Assembly: GCA_023266215.1 (NCBI GenBank)
Contig: JAHFRQ010000001.1
Span: 370,110 to 434,109, forward strand
From: Gammaproteobacteria bacterium
GTDB taxonomy: Bacteria; Pseudomonadota; Gammaproteobacteria; Coxiellales; Coxiellaceae
Reading direction: 5' to 3'
Length of the DNA: 64,000 bases
Numbering within the stretch: position 1 is the stretch's first letter; the number at the start of each line of letters is the position of its first letter. The translations under genes and the position numbers were made by a program. Of the stretch, positions 44,509 to 51,351 are shown one piece after another. The notes below the pieces were generated by a model, which had not been told where the DNA came from, made no database searches, and worked only from the letters and a program-made list of their open reading frames with translations.

Positions 44509-44940
44509 TTATTTTAGCGAATTTCTAAACCAAGTTCTCAATGTCTTTTCGCCTAAATTATCGTAAATATAGGATAAATATTTTCTTAAGTTTTTCTTAA
44601 AAGCCGCTGTTTTAGCAGGTTTATTTTTCATGTTGGGCACATGATGAATAAACCCACTGAAATATTTTTGACAAAAATCAGTGTAATCCTGCGTGAATAA
44701 TAAAAAAGTATGCCACATATCATCGATTTCTTTCATTTCGCTGTGAATACCAGCGGAAAATTGCAGCGATGTCTTTTTAGGATGCAGCATGACTGCTTTC
44801 TGATGTTTTCGAATCAACCAAAAATATTTTAAAAGTTCTGTCAGGGCTTCTTTTGGTTTTAAATGATTATTGGGATAATCTTTTTGGTACCGCGCCAGCA
44901 AATCTTTATTTTTATATTTTAAAATTTTATCGAGTGTCAT
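44509..44940 (-). CDS. glycine-rich-domain-protein-like (GRDP/DUF1399-type) small protein
   Basis: A 143-aa soluble protein. The core EIDDMWHTFLLFTQDYTDFCQKYFSGFIHHVP, quoted here as DDMWHTFLLFTQDYTDFC, is characteristic of bacterial proteins related to plant glycine-rich-domain proteins; function is not known. Conserved W, H, D, C and HH could bind metal. It lies 18 bases downstream of a 31-codon Cys/His-rich peptide gene on the same strand, so the two probably form an operon. Confidence 0.65.
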   Translation of the reverse strand: MTLDKILKYKNKDLLARYQKDYPNNHLKPKEALTELLKYFWLIRKHQKAVMLHPKKTSLQFSAGIHSEMKEIDDMWHTFLLFTQDYTDFCQKYFSGFIHHVPNMKNKPAKTAAFKKNLRKYLSYIYDNLGEKTLRTWFRNSLK

Positions 44941-44958
44941 AAATTATCTTAAAACAAA

Positions 44959-45054
44959 TTACTTCTGACGTGGCATGCAACCAAAGCACGTGTGGTGACA
45001 ATGCATTTTAGCCGATTTATTTTTTAAGATTTTATTGATTAAAGTATTTTTCAT
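44959..45054 (-). CDS. 31-aa Cys/His-rich peptide
   Basis: MKNTLINKILKNKSAKMHCH then HTCFGCMPRQK. A basic N-terminal half is followed by a dense HCHHTCFGC cluster. A purine-rich AAGAGAAG precedes the ATG. It sits upstream of the GRDP-like gene. It could be a metal-binding peptide or a precursor peptide with a leader and a short Cys-rich core; neither is shown. Too short for similarity alone. Confidence 0.45.
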   Translation of the reverse strand: MKNTLINKILKNKSAKMHCHHTCFGCMPRQK

Positions 45055-45149
45055 GCTGCTTCTCTTGTGGTTTGGTTCATATGGCCGGAACGTTCTGATA
45101 ATACAATCAGTCATGCGGATCTGTCTAGCTACTCAAGGCTTGTAGACGC

Positions 45150-45222
45150 AAAAAATACCCGAATCCGTGTATAGCGACAAAATAAGATCCTATAATAATA
45201 CTGTAAGTGCTAATATAGAGTC
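45150..45222 (+). promoter_or_regulatory. diverged copy of the ATPase-3 promoter
   Basis: AAAAAATACCCGAATCCGTG, TATAGCGACAAAATAAGA and CTATAATAATACTGTAAGTG match 49491-49554 upstream of the ATPase at 49602. Here no ATPase follows; the next coding piece is a truncated GIY-YIG gene at 45247. It is read as a solo promoter left after loss of the ATPase. Confidence 0.7.
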
Positions 45223-45246
45223 TTGTTTTGTCAAATTGGTGCTTTA

Positions 45247-45357
45247 TGCCTCACCACGTCTATATCATAGAATGCAGCAATAATAGTTTTTACACAGGCT
45301 ATACAACGGATGTCAAACGCCGCTACAAGGAGCATGCGGAAAGTGATAGCTCATGAA
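45247..45357 (+). pseudogene. truncated GIY-YIG endonuclease gene (copy 1)
   Basis: The first 29 codons ([19 protein letters not shown] then TTDVKRRYKEH) are nearly identical to the copies at 46040 and 50905. The reading frame then leaves homology after KEH and stops seven codons later. The break lies ten bases before a stretch derived from the 3' end of a ychF gene. Confidence 0.9.
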
Positions 45358-45366
45358 GATTAAGTA

Positions 45367-45455
45367 AAATATAATGATAAAAAGCTGGCGCAAAAGAAGA
45401 CAAAGAATACATCATCAAAGATGGTGATATTATTTTGTTTCGGTTCAACCTTTAG
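45367..45455 (+). pseudogene. 3' end of a foreign or diverged ychF gene
   Basis: In frame this encodes [20 protein letters not shown] then NL and a TAG stop. That corresponds to the YchF C-terminus [18 protein letters not shown] of the gene at 19930-21021, preceded by AAATATAATG as in the real gene (AAATACAATG). An internal piece is missing. The TAGGA at its stop doubles as the RBS of the next gene, as in the real ychF locus. Confidence 0.8.
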
Positions 45456-45465
45456 GAAATATAAC

Positions 45466-46071
45466 ATGCCCGCAAAAAAATATTCTTTTAATAACGACGC
45501 AAGAACAAACCACTATATTGTTACAAATGAAACATTAGACAAAAAAGAACTAGAAACTTTAGCGCAGCTTTTATTATCTTTTCCACATGCTGCAAACACA
45601 AGTACCTGGCCTGAAGCATTTAGGGCGCTAGATTTAACTCATACGCCGAAAAAATTATTAAAATTAGCAGCGAATGCTTACGATCAGTTTGGCAATACCG
45701 TATTGGGTGTCGTTGCAGAATATGGCAATGATCTTTCAGCGCTGCAAAAGTTAGTGAGCATGGGCGCAGATGTAAATGAGCCAGACCATCTTCACAATAA
45801 ATTACCGATTCATTGGGCGATCGACAATAAAGCTTCATCTCGCAATCGAGATTCTGTGGAAGCGATAGCGGGTCTTAAATTTTTAGTCGCAAACGGAGCG
45901 GACTTAATGCTACCGCGCGATAGAGGAGATGGATCACCTCCCATATCAACTCTGCAATATGCGATTGGCCTAAAATATACTGCAGCCGTCTCTTTTTTAA
46001 AAATAAGAATTTTAAAACCAGTTTCGAATTCGGAAGAACATGCCTCACCACGTTTATATTATAGAATGTAG
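45466..46071 (+). CDS. ankyrin-repeat-like protein with altered C-terminus
   Basis: About 201 aa from ATG 45466, which has AGGAAA eight bases upstream; an earlier in-frame ATG at 45421 lies inside the ychF tail and is rejected. Two ankyrin-like units are visible: LQKLVSMGADVNEPDHLHNK then LPIHWAI, and LKFLVANGADLMLP...TLQYAI. The last 11 residues ([10 protein letters not shown] region) are read out of frame from the start of the GIY-YIG gene, so the original C-terminus was probably lost when that gene arrived. Possible effector-type protein; not shown. Confidence 0.65.
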   Translation: MPAKKYSFNNDARTNHYIVTNETLDKKELETLAQLLLSFPHAANTSTWPEAFRALDLTHTPKKLLKLAANAYDQFGNTVLGVVAEYGNDLSALQKLVSMGADVNEPDHLHNKLPIHWAIDNKASSRNRDSVEAIAGLKFLVANGADLMLPRDRGDGSPPISTLQYAIGLKYTAAVSFLKIRILKPVSNSEEHASPRLYYRM

Positions 46072-46345
46072 CAATAATAGTTTTTACACAGGCTATACAA
46101 CGGATATTAAACGTCGCTACAAGGAGCATCAAGCAGGCTCTGTAAAATGCAAATACACGCGCAGCTTTCCGCCTAAAAAATTAGTTGCTGTTTTTGATTT
46201 TAAGACAAAATCAGAAGCGCTCATATTTGAAAATCAAGTCAAAAGTTTATCAAGGGCTCAAAAAATCGAAATGCTAGCAAGGCACGAAGACAAGCCAGGC
46301 AAAGTGAAATCGCGCTATTATTATTTATTCATCAGCAGCATTTAA
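46040..46345 (+). CDS. GIY-YIG nuclease-domain protein (YhbQ/UPF0213-like), copy 2
   Basis: A 101-aa GIY-YIG protein: [19 protein letters not shown] (the YII and YTG of the motif), KRRYKEH with the catalytic-type Arg and His, and a later [13 protein letters not shown] with the metal-binding Glu. It is about 93 per cent identical to copy 3. The final residues [11 protein letters not shown] are not native: they are read from a duplicated ubiA 3' end starting at about 46310. It overlaps the end of the ankyrin gene by 32 bases in another frame. Confidence 0.85.
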   Translation: MPHHVYIIECSNNSFYTGYTTDIKRRYKEHQAGSVKCKYTRSFPPKKLVAVFDFKTKSEALIFENQVKSLSRAQKIEMLARHEDKPGKVKSRYYYLFISSI

Positions 46346-46431
46346 TCAAAACACGCAACCCCATTAAATGCTTTAGGGCATTTTTAAATAATCACTGGGT
46401 GGGCTTGGTGGTTTTTTTGGGGATTGTGTTG
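46310..46431 (+). pseudogene. duplicated 3' end of ubiA
   Basis: From TCGCGCTATTATTATTTATT to GGGGATTGTGTTG this 122-bp stretch matches the last part of ubiA (43690-43811) with only a few base changes. The real ubiA is intact, so this is an extra copy. It joins a GIY-YIG gene on its left to the ATPase-2 operator on its right. Confidence 0.92.
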
Positions 46432-46454
46432 GGGTGATCGAGCAATTAATTAAT

Positions 46455-46581
46455 ATATCGTTCTGTCTGGAGTCTGTTTCCAGACAGAACGATATGCATG
46501 ATATTTGATTTATAGTTCTGTCTGGAGTACTATTCCAGGTAGAACGATTTTGAGAATATTTGATATATCGTTCTGTGTGGA
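46455..46581. promoter_or_regulatory. palindromic operators of ATPase locus 2
   Basis: ATATCGTTCTGTCTGGA (46455-46471) and TCCAGACAGAACGATAT (46479-46495) form a perfect 17-bp inverted repeat. A second, GTTCTGTCTGGA (46515-46526) with TCCAGGTAGAAC (46534-46545), has one mismatch. A third half-site is at 46565-46581. All lie just upstream of the ATPase start at 46615. Confidence 0.75.
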
Positions 46582-46614
46582 AAAATTAAACCGCAAATAA
46601 TCAGGTAATTCGCT

Positions 46615-48090
46615 ATGTATTTAGTTGGCAGACAAAATGGGTTAGATATTCTAGAGCATTGTTTTTCAACAAAAAAACCGGAATTTATTGCCGTGTATGG
46701 AAGGCGCCGCGTCGGAAAAACCTATTTGATTAGAGAGTTTTTTTCAAAAAAACAAGGCATTATTTTTTTTAATGCCACAGGATCAAAAGACGGGACACTG
46801 CAGGAACAAATTGCCCACTTTACGAGCCAACTTGGAGAGGCATTTTTTGGAAGCGCTAAACTTCAACAGGAAAAGAACTGGGATGGTACCTTCAAAACAT
46901 TAACTGACGCTATTAAAAATGCGCCGAAAGACAAAAAGATTGTTTTATTCTTAGATGAAATTCCATGGATGGCGACAAAAAATTCTCGCTTATTGCAATC
47001 TTTAGATTACTACTGGAATCAACATTGGTCGAACGATCCGAGAATAAAATTAATTATTTGCGGATCGTCATCATTATGGATTCTCGATAAGGTGATTAAT
47101 AACCACGGTGGTCTGCATAATAGAGTGACGGAAACATTGCGCCTAGAACCATTTAATTTATCGGAAACGAAAAACTTTCTACATCATGCGGGTATTAAAC
47201 TAAATCACAAGCAAATTACACAGCTTTATATGATCATGGGCGGCATTCCGTATTATTTAAATAAAATTAAAAAGGGGCTGTCTGCAACGCAAATGATAGA
47301 ATCACTTGCCTTTAGAAAAGATAATTTTTTTATCAAAGAGTTTGACAATCTTTTTTCATCGCTGTTTGAACGTTATCAAGACTATATTGATATTATTAAA
47401 GTTATTGCAGCGCATCGATATGGAATAGGACAAGATGCATTATTTCAAAAAGTGTCTACTTCGGCAAAAGGCAGTGGAGGGTTAGCAAAATTAAAAGCGC
47501 TGGAAGAAGCGGGCTTTATCATGAGCTTCAAGCCAACTTATCATAAAAAGAAAGGCATCTATTATAAAGTTATCGATGAATTTACCTTGTTTTATCTGTC
47601 ATGGGTTGAGCCATTGCGAGAAACGCTGCTAAAAGGCGGTATGAAAAAAGGCTATTGGGATAAACAGCAATTGTCTTCCGCATGGAAAAGCTGGACTGGC
47701 TATGCATTTGAAGCGATTTGTTATAAGCATATTTTTCAAATCAGCGATGCACTTCATCTTAGCCCAACCGCTATTCCTACAACCTGGCGCTATATCCCCA
47801 AGAAAAACTCGAATGAAAATGGCGCGCAGATTGATTTATTATTTGATCGCGATGATGATGCTATTACAGTGTGCGAAATCAAATATACAGATCAAGCTTT
47901 TCAGATTGACAAACAATATGCGAAAAAATTACTGAGCAAAGTCGATGTATTTAAAAAAAGAACCAAAACTGAAAAGCAGTTATTTATTTCGATGATTTGC
48001 GCAAGCGGTCTTCAACCTTCTATGTATTCCGAAGAAATAATTACTAACACGGTTGTGCTCGATGATTTATTTAAACCGCGAGATGAATAA
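46615..48090 (+). CDS. AAA ATPase with C-terminal nuclease-like domain (ATPase_2/DUF234 type), locus 2
   Basis: A 491-aa P-loop ATPase: Walker A GRRRVGKT at 29-36, Walker B VLFLDEIPWM with the acidic pair at 114-115. The C-terminal domain carries AQIDLLFD and VCEIKYTD (D...ExK). It is the same family as the gene at 1153 and is coupled to the next gene by TAATG overlap. Two and a half palindromes precede it, and a ubiA tail precedes those. Function unknown; a DNA-acting or regulatory role is inferred from the nuclease-like motif and operators. Confidence 0.82.
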   Translation: MYLVGRQNGLDILEHCFSTKKPEFIAVYGRRRVGKTYLIREFFSKKQGIIFFNATGSKDGTLQEQIAHFTSQLGEAFFGSAKLQQEKNWDGTFKTLTDAIKNAPKDKKIVLFLDEIPWMATKNSRLLQSLDYYWNQHWSNDPRIKLIICGSSSLWILDKVINNHGGLHNRVTETLRLEPFNLSETKNFLHHAGIKLNHKQITQLYMIMGGIPYYLNKIKKGLSATQMIESLAFRKDNFFIKEFDNLFSSLFERYQDYIDIIKVIAAHRYGIGQDALFQKVSTSAKGSGGLAKLKALEEAGFIMSFKPTYHKKKGIYYKVIDEFTLFYLSWVEPLRETLLKGGMKKGYWDKQQLSSAWKSWTGYAFEAICYKHIFQISDALHLSPTAIPTTWRYIPKKNSNENGAQIDLLFDRDDDAITVCEIKYTDQAFQIDKQYAKKLLSKVDVFKKRTKTEKQLFISMICASGLQPSMYSEEIITNTVVLDDLFKPRDE

Positions 48091-49427
48091 TGAAAAAATA
48101 CATTTTCACTTTACTATTATCTTTATTTTTAATGCCATTTTGCTATGCAAATACTCCCTTTATTATTGGAAAACCCTTGCCGCACTGGCAAAGAGGCGAG
48201 TTGGATATTTATCATATTCATGAAGGCGCGGGAAATTCGACATTAATGATTTTTCCTGATGGCACAACATTATTATATGATTTAGGTGATTTGGTGATAG
48301 AGCCACAAGATACTATTTTGCCAGAGCATTCAGCTGTTTTACCGAATAATACAAAAACACCTTATGAATGGGTTGCGCTTTTTATTAGACAATTTGCACC
48401 GCATCCTGATGTTTTAAATTACGTTGTGATTTCACATTTTCATTTTGATCATATGGGCGAATGGAATTTCAATCGTAAAGCTGAATTAAATGGTCATTAT
48501 AAATTAATTGGCGTTGCAGGATTAGCTGATCTCATTCATATTCACACTTTAATTGATCGTAGCTTTCCCGATTATAATCACCATGGCGACTTTCCAAATA
48601 ATTTAAACACCTATTTAAATTCAAAAAATCAATATGCAAAATTAACAGCATTAACAATGCAAAATTATAAAAGATTTGTGAATTATCAAATAAAAGAAAA
48701 GCATTTAAATGTAGAAAAATTTATTGTGGGTAGCAATCAGCAAATCCGCATGATATATCATCCCAACCCTAATTTTAAAGTACAAAATATTATTGGAAAT
48801 GGTTATGTCTGGACTGGGAAAAATTTAAATACATATCATTTTTTTCCGTTAGCTGAAAATGATTTTGCTGGTAACAATGCAGAACCTGAAAATGATTTAT
48901 CAAACGGTTTTCGAATCGATGATGGTGCATTTTCCTATTTTACAGGCGCTGATATAACGGGTCGTGAATTATCAGGAAAAGATGTGAGTTCTTCTGCAGA
49001 AGCGAATGCTTCGCCCGTTATTGGTCCAGTTGATGTTGCAACAATGGATCATCACGGATTTGATGATTCGCAAAGTAATATTTTTATTAAAACCTTAAGA
49101 CCGTTAGTCTGGGTGCAGCAAAATTGGGCAGCATCGCAAACCACGATAGATATGCTGCTTCGAACAACTAATTTGCAAAATTATAATTATTCTCGCGATT
49201 TATTTGCAGTTCAGTATTTTAAATTAGATGATTTAGTATTGCCTGCGTTTGGCGGACACGGTCAACATGCCATTGAGCAATATTATAAAAGCACCGATGG
49301 GCATGTTGTTATTCGCGTTTTTCCGGGCGGTAAAACATTCTGGATTATTATTTTAACAAGCAATACTCCCAATCCTGTTGTGAAAGCATTTTATGGGCCG
49401 TATCACAGTTTGTCGAAAAGTGATTAG
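48090..49427 (+). CDS. secreted metallo-beta-lactamase-fold hydrolase
   Basis: A 445-aa exported protein with signal peptide (YIFTLLLSLFLMPFCYA). The MBL motif HFHFDHMG (HxHxDH) is present, with later DHHGFDDSQ and GGHGQH as possible further metal ligands. It resembles the ComEC-like/competence MBL branch in layout, but the substrate is unknown. Its start overlaps the ATPase stop, so the two are translated together. A decayed 3' end of a second copy is at 44028-44183. Confidence 0.82.
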   Translation: MKKYIFTLLLSLFLMPFCYANTPFIIGKPLPHWQRGELDIYHIHEGAGNSTLMIFPDGTTLLYDLGDLVIEPQDTILPEHSAVLPNNTKTPYEWVALFIRQFAPHPDVLNYVVISHFHFDHMGEWNFNRKAELNGHYKLIGVAGLADLIHIHTLIDRSFPDYNHHGDFPNNLNTYLNSKNQYAKLTALTMQNYKRFVNYQIKEKHLNVEKFIVGSNQQIRMIYHPNPNFKVQNIIGNGYVWTGKNLNTYHFFPLAENDFAGNNAEPENDLSNGFRIDDGAFSYFTGADITGRELSGKDVSSSAEANASPVIGPVDVATMDHHGFDDSQSNIFIKTLRPLVWVQQNWAASQTTIDMLLRTTNLQNYNYSRDLFAVQYFKLDDLVLPAFGGHGQHAIEQYYKSTDGHVVIRVFPGGKTFWIIILTSNTPNPVVKAFYGPYHSLSKSD

Positions 49428-49490
49428 CTAGATTAGAATTTGATAACAGGTGTGCTTTTTTCATATCAAGAAAGTAAAACTTGCAAGTCC

Positions 49491-49599
49491 AAAAAATACC
49501 AGAACCGTGTATAGTGACAAAATAAGACTCTATAATAGCATTGCAATTGCTATTATATGGCCTTATAATGACAACTATATTGATATTATAAGACCATAT
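49491..49599 (+). promoter_or_regulatory. promoter and palindromes of ATPase locus 3
   Basis: CTATAATA (around 49530) is a good -10. AATAGCATTGCAATTGCTATT (49534-49554, listed as AATAGCA...TGCTATT) is a palindrome, and ATATGGCCTTATAAT (49555-49569) pairs with ATTATAAGACCATAT (49585-49599) apart from one base. The second palindrome ends two bases before the ATG, which has no clear RBS. The left part is shared with 45150-45213. Confidence 0.7.
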
Positions 49600-49601
49600 T
49601 T

Positions 49602-50903
49602 ATGCAACGATCACTCACAAAAGAACTTGAACTCTGGAAGGGTCATCCGCTTAGAAAGCCTTTGATTATGCGGGGTGCGAGGCAGGTTGGCAAATCGTTT
49701 TTAATCATAGAATTCGGGAAAACCTTTAAGAATTTTGTCTCGATCAATTTTGATAAAGAGCCAAAAGCCAAAGTGCTTTTTCAAGGCTCAAAAGACCCTG
49801 TTAATTTACTCAGTTTGCTGATGGCCTTTACCAATCAAAAGATTATTCCGGGCGAGACATTGCTATTTTTTGATGAAATTCAGGAGTGTGAAGAAGCGTT
49901 ACAAAGCCTTCGATACTTCAAAGAAGAGTTGCCAGAATTGCATGTGATTGCAGCAGGGTCATTATTAGAATTTGCACTAGAAAAAATAGGCATGCCCGTC
50001 GGTCGCGTGCAATTTATGTATTTATACCCTTTGTCATTTGACGAATATTTAATTGCGATGGGGAAAACAGAGCTCAATGATTATCGAAAAAGAAAAAATA
50101 TTAATTCTGTTATTCATGAAAAATTATTAGAAGAAATAAAATATTACACATGGCTCGGCGGTATGCCAGCTGTTGTCGATGCATGGCGCTTGCATCGCGA
50201 TGTAAAATTTTGCGAAGAAGCGCAAGATCAAATTATCTTAGCCTATCGACAAGATTTCGAAAAATACGCAAAAAAACATCAAATTCCACTGGTGAATAAA
50301 ATATTTGATCAAGCAGGAATGCAGTTAGGTCAAAAATTTAAATACAGTAAAGTGGATGACAGCGTTCGAAGCGCTACATTAAAATCAGCCCTGGAATTAT
50401 TAATTAAAGCGGGTGTTGTACATAAAGTCTGTCACACGAGTGCACAAGGCTTCCCCTTATCCGCCACGATGGATACCGACAAATTTAAGATATTTTTCTT
50501 CGATATTGGTTTATTGCAGCGTTTGCAAGGAATAAATTTAAAAGAGTGGTTGCTATCCCCTCTTTCGGTAACTTACATGGGTGCAATGGCCGAGCAATTG
50601 GTTGCGCAAGAATATATTGCCTATACCTCTATCTCAAATCCACCTGAATTATATTACTGGCAGCGCGAAGCAAAACAAAGCAATGCCGAAGTTGATTTTA
50701 TTTTTAATGCGCATCATAAAATTATTCCAATTGAAGTAAAATCAGGCAGCAGCGGTCGATTAAGAAGTATTCATTTATTTTTAGAAACGCATCCACATTC
50801 AACAGAAGGTCTGGTGATTTCTGAGCATGCCGCCTGGATACAAAATAATTTAACTGGAATTTCTTTTTATGCATTGCAAGCATGGCTGGGTGAAGAAAAA
50901 TAA
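49602..50903 (+). CDS. AAA_14/DUF4143-type ATPase, locus 3
   Basis: A 433-aa P-loop protein: Walker A GARQVGKS at 25-32, Walker B LLFFDEIQE with the acidic pair at 91-92, then AAGSLLEFAL (sensor-like). The C-terminal DUF4143 region has AEVDFIFNAHHKIIPIEVKSG (D...ExK nuclease-like motif). Family members are very common accessory genes with no settled function. The GIY-YIG gene follows one base after the stop, suggesting a two-gene unit. Confidence 0.88.
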   Translation: MQRSLTKELELWKGHPLRKPLIMRGARQVGKSFLIIEFGKTFKNFVSINFDKEPKAKVLFQGSKDPVNLLSLLMAFTNQKIIPGETLLFFDEIQECEEALQSLRYFKEELPELHVIAAGSLLEFALEKIGMPVGRVQFMYLYPLSFDEYLIAMGKTELNDYRKRKNINSVIHEKLLEEIKYYTWLGGMPAVVDAWRLHRDVKFCEEAQDQIILAYRQDFEKYAKKHQIPLVNKIFDQAGMQLGQKFKYSKVDDSVRSATLKSALELLIKAGVVHKVCHTSAQGFPLSATMDTDKFKIFFFDIGLLQRLQGINLKEWLLSPLSVTYMGAMAEQLVAQEYIAYTSISNPPELYYWQREAKQSNAEVDFIFNAHHKIIPIEVKSGSSGRLRSIHLFLETHPHSTEGLVISEHAAWIQNNLTGISFYALQAWLGEEK

Positions 50904-50904
50904 A

Positions 50905-51189
50905 ATGCCTCACCACGTCTATATCATAGAATGCAGCAATAATAGTTTTTACACAGGCTATACAACGGATATTAAACGCCGCTACAAGGAGCATCAAGCA
51001 GGCTCTGCAAAATGCAAATACACGCGCAGCTTTCCGCCTAAAAAATTAGTTGCTGTTTTTGATTTTAAGAAGAAATCAGAAGCGCTTGTATTTGAAAATC
51101 AAATCAAAAGTTTATCAAGAGCTCAAAAAATAGAGATGCTCACAAGGCACGAAGGCAAGCCAGGTAAAGTGAAAGGCAAAGTGAAATGA
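50905..51189 (+). CDS. GIY-YIG nuclease-domain protein (YhbQ/UPF0213-like), copy 3
   Basis: A 94-aa protein and the only copy with what looks like a native C-terminus (GKPGKVKGKVK). Motifs are as in copy 2: [28 protein letters not shown]. It starts one base after the ATPase-3 stop. The stop codon region runs directly into the operator of ATPase 4. Whether it is a DNA nuclease is known only by family. Confidence 0.9.
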   Translation: MPHHVYIIECSNNSFYTGYTTDIKRRYKEHQAGSAKCKYTRSFPPKKLVAVFDFKKKSEALVFENQIKSLSRAQKIEMLTRHEGKPGKVKGKVK

Positions 51190-51343
51190 TCGGAATAGAC
51201 TCCGAATTTGCACGACATATTCGGAGTTGACTCCGAAGAATTAAGCCAACTTGCTGTAAAATTATTGAAATAATCTCTCCACTATGCTTTACTATCGGAA
51301 TAGACTCCGAATTTGCACGACATATTCGGAATTGACTCCGAGA
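51189..51343. promoter_or_regulatory. paired palindromic operators of ATPase locus 4
   Basis: A 50-base block (TCGGAATAGACTCCGAAT, spacer, ATTCGGAGTTGACTCCGAA) occurs at 51189-51239 and again at 51294-51343, 105 bases apart. Each block holds two TCGGA...TCCGA palindromes. The second ends 8 bases before the ATPase ATG. Confidence 0.8.
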
Positions 51344-51351
51344 GATAAAGC

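Noticed and set aside
45421..45465. Earlier start for the ankyrin-like gene
   Set aside because: These codons belong to the ychF tail read in a shifted frame; ATG 45466 has its own RBS.
46455..46581. The palindromes before ATPase 2 as intrinsic terminators
   Set aside because: No T-runs follow, there are several in a row, and all ATPase loci have such palindromes directly before the start codon.
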